Positions 7,694 through 17,753 of a stretch of 46,350 bases of DNA are shown one piece after another. The translations under genes and the position numbers were made by a program. The stretch covers positions 1-46,350 of the forward strand of contig JAOUNI010000018.1 of assembly GCA_029881035.1 (NCBI GenBank), given 5' to 3'. The DNA is from Gammaproteobacteria bacterium. GTDB taxonomy: Bacteria; Pseudomonadota; Gammaproteobacteria; SZUA-229. The notes under the pieces are model-generated. The model did no database searches and was not told where the DNA came from. It saw nothing but the letters and a program-made list of their open reading frames with translations. The stretch's first letter is position 1; each line of letters opens with the position of its first letter.

Positions 7694-8026
7694 ATGTTTA
7701 AAACAAAAATTGTTCGTGCGCGTTCCAGTAATGAATATGTCAGTTTAATTGAGCAGGCACTGGATGATATCTGGGATATCAGGCAATCAATTGAATTTGA
7801 TGGTGAAGGTATCGTTGAAATGGGTACTTTTATCAATGAACTTGAAATCACACTGAAAGAAATTTATCAGTCGATGAAAGATGGTACGTATGAGTTCGCT
7901 ACGGGCGATTTTCCGTTTATGGCAGCCCTCGATAATTACCACGCGTCTATGCTGCCATTCCGGTTTTTGTTAGTGCGTATTAATGAAACGCATATGAAAG
8001 GCCTGGAAATCAGTAAGGAAGACTAA
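7694..8026 (+). CDS. Hypothetical protein, 110 aa, last gene of the small-protein operon
   Basis: This small acidic protein is predicted to be mainly helical (YVSLIEQALDDIWDIRQSIE, then INELEITLKEIYQSMKDG). A conserved-looking GDFPFMAALDNYHASMLPF segment precedes the end. The ATG at 7694 has GAGAGG about 6 bases upstream. It is 16 bases after the cysteine-rich gene, so co-transcription is likely. No membrane segment or known motif is visible. Function unknown. Confidence 0.78.
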   Translation: MFKTKIVRARSSNEYVSLIEQALDDIWDIRQSIEFDGEGIVEMGTFINELEITLKEIYQSMKDGTYEFATGDFPFMAALDNYHASMLPFRFLLVRINETHMKGLEISKED

Positions 8027-8055
8027 TTTCTTCGTAGAAACTAATAATTTAGTCT
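8020..8055. terminator. Hairpin across two convergent stop codons
   Basis: AGACTAA at 8020-8026 pairs with TTAGTCT at 8049-8055. Inside, TTTCT-TCGT-AGAAA at 8027-8040 forms a second stem. The outer arms contain the stop codon of the gene ending at 8026 and that of the MBL hydrolase on the other strand. There is no strong T tract, so a role as a terminator or RNA stabiliser is tentative. Confidence 0.3.
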
Positions 8056-8771
8056 CTAATTGAAGCGAGTGCTTCCTCTTTACTCACCGCTGTGTAGGGT
8101 GTGTCCCTGATTTTGTCATGCACTTGCATGCGGTATTTCACGAAGTCCTTTTTTTGATCAAAGTGTAGAAACGGATTGCCTTCTGTCTGTGCTTGCATGG
8201 TGGAAATGGGATTGGTGGGTGCGTAATTATGCCCAGGATGCAGAACAGTGTGACTTGGTAGATCGGTACGCAGACGTTTGAGGGTGTTGAACATCTGTTC
8301 CGGATCACCACCCGCCAGATCACATCGGCCACAACCAAAAACAAACAGGGTGTCACCTGCAATCAGGTGATCGCCCATGTGGTAACAGGCTGAGCCCGGT
8401 GTGTGGCCAGGTGTATGTAGTACCCTGATTTCGCTTTTTCCTATTTTGATAATATCGCCGCCATGATGCAGGGTTGGTTTCTCCAACTTTGCCCCCCAGA
8501 ATTTAGCTTCATCCTTGAGCAGGTGAATCTGGGCATCATACTGATTTAAAACATGCTCAATACCATTAACGTGGTCATGATGGCTATGGGTGAGCAAGAT
8601 ATCGGTGATCTTGATATTTTTGGCTTTGGCCAGCTGAATGACTTCTTCTACGTCCCATGCTGGATCAACAATGGCGGCCTGATTACTGATTTCGTCGTGT
8701 AATAGATAGATGAAGTTTTCCATGGGGCCAAGTTCGAGGGCATGGATATGGTGTCGAGGCGGCTTTTTCAT
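8049..8771 (-). CDS. MBL-fold metallohydrolase, glyoxalase II-like
   Basis: This is a 240-aa metallo-beta-lactamase-fold protein. It shows the metal motif THSHHDHVNG near residue 61, a second ligand in HTPGHTPGS near 119, GDTLFVFGCGRCD near 140 and the later VLHPGHNYAPTNP. These are the features of the hydroxyacylglutathione hydrolase group, which hydrolyses thioesters such as S-lactoylglutathione using two metal ions. The length is near that of GloB (about 250 aa). The CGRCD phrase and C-terminus differ enough that substrate is uncertain. It converges with the small-protein operon and is divergent from the diguanylate cyclase. Confidence 0.87.
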   Translation of the reverse strand: MKKPPRHHIHALELGPMENFIYLLHDEISNQAAIVDPAWDVEEVIQLAKAKNIKITDILLTHSHHDHVNGIEHVLNQYDAQIHLLKDEAKFWGAKLEKPTLHHGGDIIKIGKSEIRVLHTPGHTPGSACYHMGDHLIAGDTLFVFGCGRCDLAGGDPEQMFNTLKRLRTDLPSHTVLHPGHNYAPTNPISTMQAQTEGNPFLHFDQKKDFVKYRMQVHDKIRDTPYTAVSKEEALASIRD

Positions 8772-8908
8772 AGATTCAAATATCCATTATTAACAATTAC
8801 TTATATACACTGTCGGGAAGTTGAGAGGCATGTACATTAGTATAAACAGGGTTATAATTCACCTCCAGAAAGATGGTAATAAACGATCTGGCGGAAAGGA
8901 TTTTCAAA

Positions 8909-9925
8909 ATGCAAAAAAAAGAATCCAGTATAAGTAAAAATAATGTTACATCAACAACACCCGTAGAACACGACAAACGAATTTTATCAAGATTACAGTT
9001 ATTCAGAAATGTTGATCTTGAGGATTCTGCAATTGATTATTTATTGAGTCAGTGTGTCTATCGTGAACTGGAAGATGGTGATTCTTTATTATCTATTGAT
9101 AAGACTAATCATCACTTATATGTAGTCATAAGAGGTCGTTGTGCTATTCAGCTTGGGTATTTTGATGAAATGCCTTTAGCCACAGTTGAGCCTGGTGAAT
9201 GTGTCGGCGAGATGTCAATTATCGATAGCCGGGTACCTTCTGCGACGGTGATAGCGACCGAATCTACAAGAGTGCTTGAAATCGAACAGGATATTCTCTG
9301 GCGCATGGTCAGCCATTCGCACGAAGTAGCGAGAAATTTACTCTATATAATGTCCGAGCGGGTGCGTTACAGTAATCTGGTGATTGCTGATAGTCTTGAG
9401 CAGCAGCGCAAGTTTCAGCACCATGCCACCATTGATGCACTGACGGGTTTGCATAATCGTGGCTGGATGAATGATGTATTTGCACGCGAGATACAGCGCT
9501 CAGAACGTGAAGATTTGTCTTTATGTCTGATGATGCTGGATGTTGATTTCTTCAAGCAATACAACGATAAATATGGCCACCTTGCCGGTGACCGTGTCTT
9601 GATGAGCGTGGGTGAAGCGGCTTATGCACCATTAAGAACCAATGATCTGCTTGCGCGTTATGGTGGCGAAGAATTTTCTGTGTTGTTGCCGGAAACAAAA
9701 ATGGAGCAGGCTTTGATTGTTGCAGAGCGCTTGCGGCAGCGTATCAGTGATACTGACCCCGGTATTCTTGACGGAGTGCAATTACCCAAAATAACCATAT
9801 CGATTGGTATTGCTGAGTATCGACCCGGTTATACGCTTGAAACATTAATCGCTGCTGCCGATGTGGCTATGTATCAGGCTAAAAATAACGGCCGGAACTG
9901 TGTAAGAATTGCCACTAATGCTTGA
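8909..9925 (+). CDS. Diguanylate cyclase with N-terminal cyclic-nucleotide-binding domain
   Basis: This 338-aa cytoplasmic protein combines a cNMP-binding (CRP-like) sensor at about 25-160 (LATVEPGECVGEMSIIDSR, then PSATVIA) and a GGDEF domain at about 175-335. The active site is GGEEF at 252-256, with DVDFFKQYNDKYGHLAGD ahead of it, so c-di-GMP synthesis is expected. RTND sits five residues before GGEEF as an RxxD inhibitory site, predicting product feedback. The ATG at 8909 is chosen because GGAAAGGA lies 8 bases upstream; the ATG at 8873 has its purine run directly against it. The sensor may bind a nucleotide or be degenerate. Confidence 0.9.
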   Translation: MQKKESSISKNNVTSTTPVEHDKRILSRLQLFRNVDLEDSAIDYLLSQCVYRELEDGDSLLSIDKTNHHLYVVIRGRCAIQLGYFDEMPLATVEPGECVGEMSIIDSRVPSATVIATESTRVLEIEQDILWRMVSHSHEVARNLLYIMSERVRYSNLVIADSLEQQRKFQHHATIDALTGLHNRGWMNDVFAREIQRSEREDLSLCLMMLDVDFFKQYNDKYGHLAGDRVLMSVGEAAYAPLRTNDLLARYGGEEFSVLLPETKMEQALIVAERLRQRISDTDPGILDGVQLPKITISIGIAEYRPGYTLETLIAAADVAMYQAKNNGRNCVRIATNA

Positions 9926-9980
9926 TTAGAGCAACAAAAGACTGAGAACATACGCGAATGTAAATTTTAGCGTGTGAGCC

Positions 9981-10463
9981 GTGAATTCTGAATCCCCACT
10001 AGAACAAAAGCCAACTGAGAATAATCGCCCATTTATCGGTGTGGGCGTGTTGCTATGGAAAGGTGATTGTCTATTACTGGGACAGCGCGTTGATGCTCAG
10101 GGTGCTCATACATGGCAATTTCCTGGTGGATGTCTCGAGACCGGTGAGAGTGTGCTGGAATGTGCAGCTAGAGAAGTGCGTGAGGAAACGAGTTTGAATG
10201 TGGGTATTGCCAAGCACGCAGCTTTTAGTAATGAGCTGTTTTCAGCTGGTGATCGTGAATATGTCACATTGTACGTCACCGCATGTTATGTATCCGGTGA
10301 GCCTGAGGTTATGGAACCTGACAAATGCCTCAGTTGGCAATGGTTTCATTACCGTCAGCTGCCCAATCCTCTATTTTTACCTATTACCTGTTTGTTGAAA
10401 CAAGCGCCAGATTTGAGTGTTTTTCGAGTTGGTTCGGAGACTCAAGCAAGCGAGCAAAAATAA
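9981..10463 (+). CDS. NUDIX hydrolase
   Basis: This is a 160-aa single NUDIX domain. The box GCLETGESVLECAAREVREE (starting near residue 50) has the GX5E, REVREE and downstream hydrophobic positions that bind Mg and cleave nucleoside diphosphate-linked substrates. The upstream GVLLWKGDCLLLGQR is typical of the MutT/ADP-ribose and dihydroneopterin-type families, which are hard to separate by eye. The start is a GTG at 9981; upstream frames are closed by stops and no in-frame ATG comes before the domain. Its 3' end overlaps the convergent gene at 10384 by 80 bases. Confidence 0.88.
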   Translation: MNSESPLEQKPTENNRPFIGVGVLLWKGDCLLLGQRVDAQGAHTWQFPGGCLETGESVLECAAREVREETSLNVGIAKHAAFSNELFSAGDREYVTLYVTACYVSGEPEVMEPDKCLSWQWFHYRQLPNPLFLPITCLLKQAPDLSVFRVGSETQASEQK

Positions 10464-10788
10464 AATCGGCCAGAGTTGCGTCGATGTCCTCACTGGCGCG
10501 CAGGAATTCACTGGCTGCGGAAGCGGTATCAAGCATACGTTCGGATGGATTAAATAAAGATATTCTGTATTTAATGTGGTGATATTCGGGTTTGATAAGG
10601 TTATGGCTGAGCCCCGTATTCATGTGCCAGTTAATTGAATATTCCTGCTGGCATTTGTTGTAACTTAGTTGAAAACATACGGGTATGTGATTTTTGAACC
10701 AGACAAAAAGCTCCATATTTGAATCAATGAATCGACGTTTAGATTTAGGTTGATGACTTTGGTGAGTTGAATAAATTTCACGTAACAT
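10384..10788 (-). CDS. Conserved-looking hypothetical protein, 134 aa
   Basis: I do not know the function. The ATG at 10788 is preceded by AGGAG at 9 bases, a good ribosome binding site. The protein reads KRRFIDSNMELFVWFKNHIP, then a CFQLSYNKC strand and EYSINWHMNTG. This looks like a small beta-rich domain, recalling gammaproteobacterial proteins beginning RRWF.D..FDLIVW; that resemblance is from memory. The C-terminal third is helical. Its last 80 bases overlap the end of the NUDIX gene on the other strand. The remaining 300 bases have no competing gene. Confidence 0.72.
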   Translation of the reverse strand: MLREIYSTHQSHQPKSKRRFIDSNMELFVWFKNHIPVCFQLSYNKCQQEYSINWHMNTGLSHNLIKPEYHHIKYRISLFNPSERMLDTASAASEFLRASEDIDATLADFIFARLLESPNQLEKHSNLALVSTNR

Positions 10789-10908
10789 AATAATGAGCTC
10801 CTGAAGAACAATCTTTTGTATATTTGTTGATTAATATAGGCTTAGTTTGATGCGCATTCTGTGATCGACTTCTACAATTGGAATAAAGACAAGAGGCATA
10901 AATTCAAA

Positions 10909-13797
10909 ATGGCGCAATCTTATGGGTTAAGCATGGAGGAACTGTGGAGTAGTTCACAGTTGAGCGGCGGCAGTGCGGCATGGTTAGAAGCGCTCTACGA
11001 AAATTACCTTATAGATCCCGCAGGCATAGATTCAGAGTGGCGTAAATTTTTTGATGCTTTGCCTGAAACTAAAGCAGGTAATGGCAATGGTTCAATGGAG
11101 CATGAAATACCACATAACGAAGTGCGTGAATATTTCAGGTCTCTTGCCAAAGAACATCAACACCCCTCATTTCGATCCAATGCCTATATTGTTGAACAGG
11201 AACAGAAACAGGTTCATGTACTGCAACTAATTAATGCTTACCGTTTTCACGGTCATCAGCAGGCTAGAATAAATCCACTGGAAAAAACACAAGCTAGTGA
11301 TATCCCAGAGCTGAGTCTGGAATATCATGGTCTAACCAGTAATGATCTAGATATAGATTTTGAAACAGGCTCATTAGTTGGGCCAGATAGTGCCAGTCTT
11401 GAGCAAATTTATGAAATTTTGGTGAGAAGTTATTGTGGCTCAATTGGCTCTGAATATATGCACATTCTTGCTACTGTAGAGAAACGCTGGATACAGCATC
11501 GCATTGAAGGTGAAAAGAGTAGTGCAGAGCTAAGCAATAAAGAGAAAAAAAATATTTTACTTCAGCTCACCAGTGCGGAAGGACTTGAAAGATTTTTGCA
11601 CACAAAATATGTCGGCCAGAAGAGGTTTTCGCTGGAAGGCGGTGAGTCGCTAATACCCATGCTCGATGAATTAGTTATGCATGCTGGTAAACAGGGAGTT
11701 AAGGAAGTGGTCATTGGTATGGCGCATCGTGGCCGACTTAATGTATTGGTCAATATTATGGGTAAGAGCCCAGTGGAATTATTTAGTGAGTTTGAAGGTA
11801 CAAAACATGTGAATGAGTTGACCGGTGACGTGAAATATCATCTTGGTTTTTCATCTGATATGAATACGCCGGGTGGCCCAGTACATCTTGCATTAGCATT
11901 TAATCCTTCACATCTAGAAATTGTTGCGCCTGTAGTTGAGGGATCGGTGCGTTGCCGACAATTCAGGCGTGGTGATGCCGAAGGTGTTGAAGTTATACCG
12001 GTGCAAATACACGGAGACGCCGCATTTTCAGGACAGGGAGTGGTTATGGAAACACTACAGATGTCCCAGTCTCGAGGCTATTCTACTAAGGGAACGATTC
12101 ATATTATTATTAATAACCAGATAGGTTTTACCACCAGTAATCAAAAGGATTCACGTTCTACTAATTACTGTACTGATATTGCAAAGATGGTGGACGCTCC
12201 CATTTTTCATGTCAATGGTGATGATCCTGAAGCGGTTATTCGGATTACACGTCTGGCCATAGATTATCGTATGAAGTTTAAAAAAGATGTGGTCATCGAT
12301 ATGATCTGTTATCGACGTCATGGTCACAATGAAGCAGATGAGCCGAAAGCAACACAGCCGATAATGTATAAAAAAATATCAGCACTGCCAACTACCAGAG
12401 AATTGTATGCACAGAAGATAGCCGCCGAAGGTTATTTAAAAACTGAACAAGTGGAGCAAATGGTTGACGATGTGCGTAACCTTCTCGAAGCTGGTGAATG
12501 CATGGTTGCGCATAAGTTGCCTGATGAAGAAGTAGATGCCTCTGATTTGATTGACTGGAAACCCTATACCAGCGCCTCAACACTGGATGATGTTGAGACA
12601 GGTGTAGCCATTGATGTAATGAGGAAACTAAGCGATATCATGCAACAATTGCCAGAAGGTTTTAGCCTCAATCCACGTGTTGAAAAAATCATAGCCGATC
12701 GACACAAAATGTCTGTTGGGGCGCTGCCTATTGACTGGGGCTATGCTGAAATTATGGCTTATGCAACATTGGTGCATGAAGGATTTTCGGTGCGATTATC
12801 AGGCCAGGATAGTGGTCGTGGCACTTTCTTTCATCGTCATGCAGTGTTACACAATCAAAACGAACGGCTCGCATTTGTGCCGCTACGAAGTATTGGCAAG
12901 GGTAAAAATAATTTTCTGGTTATTGATTCCCTGTTATCAGAACTGGCTGTACTGGCTTTTGAATATGGATTTTCAACGGCAGATCCGAACACGTTGGCAA
13001 TCTGGGAGGCACAGTTTGGTGATTTTGCTAATGGTGCTCAAGTGGTGATCGATCAATTTATATCTTCGGGTGAACATAAGTGGGGTAAAGCTTGTGGACT
13101 GGTGATGTTACTGCCACATGGATATGAAGGTCAGGGTGCTGAGCATTCATCGGCTCGACTTGAGCGTTTCCTGCAACTTTGCGCAGAGCAGAATATGCAG
13201 GTATGTGTGCCGTCTACGCCTGCGCAGATTTATCATTTATTGCGCAGGCAAATGGTTAGAAATTGTAGAAAGCCATTAATAGTAATGACGCCAAAGAGTT
13301 TGTTAAGGCATAAATTATGTGTCAGCACTTTGGAAGACCTGGCTAGCGGTTATTATCAAAGGGTCATACCAGAAATTGATGCGATTGATCCTGATAAAGT
13401 TGATCGTGTCATTTTGTGTAGTGGTAAAGTGTATTACGATTTACTTGAGAAGCGCAGGTCAGAGAAGCGTGAAAATGTAGTAATTATCCGGGTTGAGCAA
13501 CTGTATCCATTTCCAAAGGCTGAACTGGGCGCACTGTTGAAAATTTATACTAAAACAAATCAATTGATATGGTGCCAGGAAGAGCCCAGGAATCAGGGTG
13601 GCTGGGATTTTGTTGAACCACGAGTCAATGCGATGACAGATAAAGAATGGAAGCTTAATTATATTGGACGTGGATCTTCTTCTGCGCCAGCGGTGGGTTC
13701 TGCCAAGTTGCATGTGATACAGCAGGCTGAGCTGGTTGAGCGTGCAATTATGTTTAATGATCAGACATATAATGATGAGAGGCAAAGCAAGAAATGA
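10909..13797 (+). CDS. sucA: 2-oxoglutarate dehydrogenase E1 component
   Basis: This is the thiamine diphosphate-dependent decarboxylase of the 2-oxoglutarate dehydrogenase complex in the TCA cycle. The 962-aa form begins [20 protein letters not shown], matching the E1o N-terminus (SYLSG-like segment, [13 protein letters not shown]). Other landmarks are [53 protein letters not shown] of the cofactor site, and [13 protein letters not shown]. The ATG at 10909 is preferred over a GTG at 10861 because homologues begin there; AGAGG lies 12 bases upstream. It opens the sucA-sucB-lpd-sucCD cluster, and its stop overlaps the sucB start in ATGA. Confidence 0.96.
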   Translation: MAQSYGLSMEELWSSSQLSGGSAAWLEALYENYLIDPAGIDSEWRKFFDALPETKAGNGNGSMEHEIPHNEVREYFRSLAKEHQHPSFRSNAYIVEQEQKQVHVLQLINAYRFHGHQQARINPLEKTQASDIPELSLEYHGLTSNDLDIDFETGSLVGPDSASLEQIYEILVRSYCGSIGSEYMHILATVEKRWIQHRIEGEKSSAELSNKEKKNILLQLTSAEGLERFLHTKYVGQKRFSLEGGESLIPMLDELVMHAGKQGVKEVVIGMAHRGRLNVLVNIMGKSPVELFSEFEGTKHVNELTGDVKYHLGFSSDMNTPGGPVHLALAFNPSHLEIVAPVVEGSVRCRQFRRGDAEGVEVIPVQIHGDAAFSGQGVVMETLQMSQSRGYSTKGTIHIIINNQIGFTTSNQKDSRSTNYCTDIAKMVDAPIFHVNGDDPEAVIRITRLAIDYRMKFKKDVVIDMICYRRHGHNEADEPKATQPIMYKKISALPTTRELYAQKIAAEGYLKTEQVEQMVDDVRNLLEAGECMVAHKLPDEEVDASDLIDWKPYTSASTLDDVETGVAIDVMRKLSDIMQQLPEGFSLNPRVEKIIADRHKMSVGALPIDWGYAEIMAYATLVHEGFSVRLSGQDSGRGTFFHRHAVLHNQNERLAFVPLRSIGKGKNNFLVIDSLLSELAVLAFEYGFSTADPNTLAIWEAQFGDFANGAQVVIDQFISSGEHKWGKACGLVMLLPHGYEGQGAEHSSARLERFLQLCAEQNMQVCVPSTPAQIYHLLRRQMVRNCRKPLIVMTPKSLLRHKLCVSTLEDLASGYYQRVIPEIDAIDPDKVDRVILCSGKVYYDLLEKRRSEKRENVVIIRVEQLYPFPKAELGALLKIYTKTNQLIWCQEEPRNQGGWDFVEPRVNAMTDKEWKLNYIGRGSSSAPAVGSAKLHVIQQAELVERAIMFNDQTYNDERQSKK

Positions 13798-15056
13798 GCA
13801 TTGAAATAAAAGTTCCTGAATTGCCGGAGTCTATTGCTGATGCGGTCATTGTAAGCTGGTATAAAAAACAGGGTGAGTTGATCAAGCAAGGCGAAAATCT
13901 GGTTGATCTGGAAACCGATAAAGTTGTGCTTGAAGTGCCGGCTGTCAAATCAGGTATGATTGAGAAAATATTTTTTTCCGAAGGTTCCATTGTTACGGCT
14001 GGACAGGTTCTTGCTTTGCTTGATGAAAATGCAGAAATGTCAGCTGAGATTGGTGTTGAGTCTTTATCAAGCTCAGTTGCTGAAAAACAAGCCAGTGCAG
14101 AAAATGCAGTTGAAGATACTGAAAGTGATGTAGCGATCAGCCCATCGGCAAGAAAAATGATGCATGAGCACGGTATTAGTGTGGCTATGGTAAAAGGGAG
14201 CGGGAAGCACGGTCGAATTTTGAAAGAAGACATACAGGCATTTGTAAATAATAAAAATAAACCCATAGAAACAAATAAATTTAAAGACGAAGATAAGGTA
14301 AATATCACGACGGATAAATCTCGTTTATTAAGTATTAAAACAACATCAGTCGGACAGAGAATTGAGAAGCGTGTGCCAATGACGCGATTACGCGCACGTA
14401 TAGCTGAACGTTTATTGCAGGCACAGCAAAATGCTGCGATATTAACTACTTTCAATGAAGTAAATATGAAGCCCGTCATGGATTTAAGGGCAAAGCATAA
14501 AGAAAAATTTGAAAAGGAATATGGCGCCAAACTGGGCTTCATGTCATTCTTTGTTAAAGCTTCGCTGGAAGCATTGAAGAAATACCCTGCGGTGAATGCA
14601 TCCATTGATGGTGGTGATATTGTTTATCACGGCTATTACGATATTGGTGTGGCTGTTTCAGGTGCTAGTGGTTTAGTGGTGCCAGTGATACGTAATGCAG
14701 AAGAAATGAACATGGCAGAAATTGAACTGAGTATTGTCGACTACGCTATTAAAGCGCGTGAAAATAAATTGAGTCTTGAAGAAATTACCGGGGGCACATT
14801 TACTATCTCCAACGGTGGTGTGTTTGGTTCCATGTTATCGACGCCCATTCTTAACCCACCACAAAGTGCAATACTCGGTATGCATACGATAAAAGAAAGA
14901 GCTATGGTGGTAGATGGTGAAATTGTTGTATTGCCGGTGATGTACCTGGCGTTATCCTATGACCACCGTATTATTGATGGTCGGGAAGCGGTACAGTTTC
15001 TGGTGACGATAAAAGATATGCTTGAAGATCCCTCAAGAATGTTATTAGGTATTTGA
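13794..15056 (+). CDS. sucB: Dihydrolipoamide succinyltransferase (E2 of 2-oxoglutarate dehydrogenase)
   Basis: This 420-aa E2 has an N-terminal lipoyl domain with the lipoylated lysine in ETDKVVLEV (near residue 43). An E3-binding domain follows near 115-150 ([16 protein letters not shown], then [13 protein letters not shown]), then a catalytic core to the end. The catalytic HxxxDG is present as [15 protein letters not shown]. It transfers the succinyl group to CoA and forms the core of the complex. The start overlaps sucA by 4 bases, which suggests translational coupling. The linker between the peripheral domain and the core is Lys-rich, lacking the usual Ala/Pro run. Confidence 0.96.
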   Translation: MSIEIKVPELPESIADAVIVSWYKKQGELIKQGENLVDLETDKVVLEVPAVKSGMIEKIFFSEGSIVTAGQVLALLDENAEMSAEIGVESLSSSVAEKQASAENAVEDTESDVAISPSARKMMHEHGISVAMVKGSGKHGRILKEDIQAFVNNKNKPIETNKFKDEDKVNITTDKSRLLSIKTTSVGQRIEKRVPMTRLRARIAERLLQAQQNAAILTTFNEVNMKPVMDLRAKHKEKFEKEYGAKLGFMSFFVKASLEALKKYPAVNASIDGGDIVYHGYYDIGVAVSGASGLVVPVIRNAEEMNMAEIELSIVDYAIKARENKLSLEEITGGTFTISNGGVFGSMLSTPILNPPQSAILGMHTIKERAMVVDGEIVVLPVMYLALSYDHRIIDGREAVQFLVTIKDMLEDPSRMLLGI

Positions 15057-15071
15057 TGTGCGAGGTGTGAA

Positions 15072-16502
15072 ATGAGTAAAAAATACAACGTTGTAGTTGT
15101 TGGTGCAGGTCCAGCTGGTTACGTAGCAGCGATACGATGTGCGCAGCTGGGCATGAGTGTGGCCTGTGTTGATGAGTGGCATAACGCTCAGGGTGAATCT
15201 TCACTGGGTGGTACCTGTCTAAATGTTGGTTGTATCCCATCTAAAGCCTTACTGGAATCTTCGCATTTATTTGCGATGGCACAAAACGAATTTAAAGATC
15301 ATGGTATCTCTGTTACTAAATTACGTATTGATGTGCCAATAATGATGGCGCGTAAAGATAAAGTGGTAACTGAATTAACTCAGGGCATAAAAGCTTTGTT
15401 TAAAGCTAACAAAGTTGAATTTTTTCATGGCCATGCTCGCCTGGCGCAGGGTAAAAAAGTGGAAGTGCGCGAACGCGGTGGTAAAAAGATTATCGATACA
15501 CTTGAAGCGGACAATATTATTCTCGCGGCAGGTTCTTCTTCAGTGCATCTGGATCAAGCTCCGCTGGATCAGCAATACATTGTTGACTCTACTGGTGCAC
15601 TTGAGTTTGATGCAGTACCAAAACGTCTGGGTATTATTGGAGCAGGTGCTATTGGATTAGAGCTTGCTAGTGTCTGGTCGCGTCTGGGTTCGGAAGTCGT
15701 GCTTATCGAAGCTATGGATGAATTTTTGTCGATCGCTGACCAGCAAATTTCACGTGCTGCTTTCCGCAGTTATAAGAAACAGGGTATGGATATTCGTATC
15801 AATGCACGTTTATTATCTGCCACAGTTAAAAATAAGCAGGTGCAGGTGACTTATGAAGACAATCGCGGCGCGCAGCAGGTGGTATTTGATAAATTAATTG
15901 TTGCGGTTGGCCGTAAGCCAAATAGCGACACTATGTTTGGTGATGAAATGGAACTGGTCATTGATGAGCGCTCATTTATTCATGTAAATAAATATTGTGA
16001 AACTAGCGTGCCTGGTATTTATGCGATTGGCGATATCGTGCGTGGTCCAATGCTGGCGCATAAGGGTTCTGAAGAAGGCATGATGGTGGCTGAACGTATA
16101 GCTGGTCAGGCATCGAGTGTAAACTACGATCTCATCCCTTCGGTAATTTACACTCAGCCAGAAATCGCCTGGGTGGGTAAAACAGAACAGGCTTGCGAAG
16201 CTGAAGGCGTGCCGGTGAATATTGGCATCTTCCCGATGACTGCCAGTGGTCGTGCACGTGCCATGGCGGCAAGCGAAGGCATGGTTAAAATTATCGCCCA
16301 CAAAGAAACTGATCGTGTTCTGGGTGTGCATATTTTCTCTGCACAGGCTTCCGAACTTATCGCACAGGCAGTTATGGCGATGGAAATGGGAGCTAGTGCA
16401 GAAGATATCGCGCTCACTGTGTTTGCACATCCCACTCTGGCTGAGGCTATCCATGAAGCCGCGCTAGCTGTGGATATGCGTGCTATTCATATCAAGAATT
16501 AG
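15072..16502 (+). CDS. lpd: Dihydrolipoyl dehydrogenase (E3)
   Basis: This is a 476-aa FAD enzyme that reoxidises the E2 lipoyl group with NAD. The FAD site is VVVGAGPAGYVAAIRCAQLG at the N-terminus and the redox disulfide lies in GGTCLNVGCIPSKALL. The NAD-binding motif is LGIIGAGAIGLELASVWSRLG. GIYAIGDIVRGPMLAHKG is the second FAD contact, and HPTLAEAIHEAAL holds the catalytic His-Glu pair. It starts 15 bases after sucB, so this copy belongs to the 2-oxoglutarate complex. No second lpd is in the window. Confidence 0.96.
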   Translation: MSKKYNVVVVGAGPAGYVAAIRCAQLGMSVACVDEWHNAQGESSLGGTCLNVGCIPSKALLESSHLFAMAQNEFKDHGISVTKLRIDVPIMMARKDKVVTELTQGIKALFKANKVEFFHGHARLAQGKKVEVRERGGKKIIDTLEADNIILAAGSSSVHLDQAPLDQQYIVDSTGALEFDAVPKRLGIIGAGAIGLELASVWSRLGSEVVLIEAMDEFLSIADQQISRAAFRSYKKQGMDIRINARLLSATVKNKQVQVTYEDNRGAQQVVFDKLIVAVGRKPNSDTMFGDEMELVIDERSFIHVNKYCETSVPGIYAIGDIVRGPMLAHKGSEEGMMVAERIAGQASSVNYDLIPSVIYTQPEIAWVGKTEQACEAEGVPVNIGIFPMTASGRARAMAASEGMVKIIAHKETDRVLGVHIFSAQASELIAQAVMAMEMGASAEDIALTVFAHPTLAEAIHEAALAVDMRAIHIKN

Positions 16503-16586
16503 CTAAAAGGCCTTATAATACGGCCAGATAATCAATAAATTTCATTTTGAGCCGATGTTCGAAGTGATAGAACGAGAAGAAACCTA

Positions 16587-17753
16587 ATGAATCTACACGA
16601 ATATCAGGCAAAAAAATTATTTGCTGATTATGGTCTACCCGTACCAAATAACCGGGTAGTGCAATCCCCTGCTGATGTTAGTGCCGCCATTAGCGCACTC
16701 GAAGGTGATCGCTGGGTGGTCAAAGCTCAGGTACACGCCGGTGGTCGCGGTAAGGCAGGTGGCGTTAGACTGGTGGATGATATCGGAACGTTGACGCATA
16801 CTGTGGCCGAGATGCTTGGTTCACGATTAGTCACAATACAAACCAGTGCCGAGGGGCAGCCCGTCAATCATATTTTGATCGAAGAAACCTGTAGCATTGC
16901 ACGTGAGCTCTATATCGGTGCGGTGATCGATCGTTCTACTCGTCGTGTTGTCCTGATGGCTTCCACTGAAGGCGGTGTAGAAATTGAAAAAGTGGCAGAA
17001 GAAACGCCGGAAAAAATTCTTAAAACCAGTATTAACCCGCTCACTGGTTTACAACCTTTCCAGGGGAGGCAGCTAGCCTTTGGTTTAGGGCTAGAGGGTG
17101 ACCAGATAAAACAATTCTCAAAAATGCTCGCGGGTCTGGCAAAAATGTTTATCGAAAAAGATCTGAGTCTGGTTGAAATAAATCCACTAGTGGTCACCAA
17201 CAGTGGTGATTTAATCTGTCTGGATGGAAAAATAAACGTCGATGATAATGCGCTCTACCGTCAGCCGGATTTACTGGCTATGCGTGATGTGGCGCAGGAA
17301 GATGAGCGTGAAAATCGCGCCAAGGAATGGGATCTGAATTACATTTCACTGGACGGTGATATCGGCTGTATGGTTAATGGCGCTGGTCTGGCCATGGCGA
17401 CCATGGATCTGATCAAGCTTTGTGGGGGCGAGCCAGCCAACTTCCTCGATGTTGGTGGTGGTGCGACCAAAGAGCGTGTAGCTGAGGCCTTTAAAATTAT
17501 TCTCTCTGATAAAAATGTTAAAGGCATATTGGTTAATATTTTTGGCGGTATTGTGCGTTGCGACCTTATCGCCGAAGGTATTATTGGTGCTGCTAAGGAG
17601 GTACATCTGAATGTGCCGGTAGTGGTGCGGTTAGAAGGTAACAATGCAGAAAAAGGTGCGCAATTATTAAATGAATCGAATTTAAATTTAATCACAGCCA
17701 CCGGCTTGACTGATGCTGCTGAGAAAATAGTCAGTGAGGTCAAAGCAGTATGA
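16587..17753 (+). CDS. sucC: Succinyl-CoA synthetase beta subunit (ADP-forming)
   Basis: This 388-aa protein has the family's standard length. It begins [20 protein letters not shown] and has an ATP-grasp domain ([20 protein letters not shown]). The C-terminal CoA-ligase half contains [30 protein letters not shown] and [14 protein letters not shown]. With SucD it makes ATP or GTP from succinyl-CoA. It is 84 bases from lpd, the largest gap in the cluster, so a secondary promoter could lie there. Its stop overlaps the sucD start (ATGA). Confidence 0.97.
   Translation: MNLHEYQAKKLFADYGLPVPNNRVVQSPADVSAAISALEGDRWVVKAQVHAGGRGKAGGVRLVDDIGTLTHTVAEMLGSRLVTIQTSAEGQPVNHILIEETCSIARELYIGAVIDRSTRRVVLMASTEGGVEIEKVAEETPEKILKTSINPLTGLQPFQGRQLAFGLGLEGDQIKQFSKMLAGLAKMFIEKDLSLVEINPLVVTNSGDLICLDGKINVDDNALYRQPDLLAMRDVAQEDERENRAKEWDLNYISLDGDIGCMVNGAGLAMATMDLIKLCGGEPANFLDVGGGATKERVAEAFKIILSDKNVKGILVNIFGGIVRCDLIAEGIIGAAKEVHLNVPVVVRLEGNNAEKGAQLLNESNLNLITATGLTDAAEKIVSEVKAV

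Noticed and set aside
13754-14605. 283-codon minus-strand frame opposite sucB
   Set aside because: It is the shadow of the sucB coding frame; the predicted protein is Ser/Phe-rich and shows no motif.
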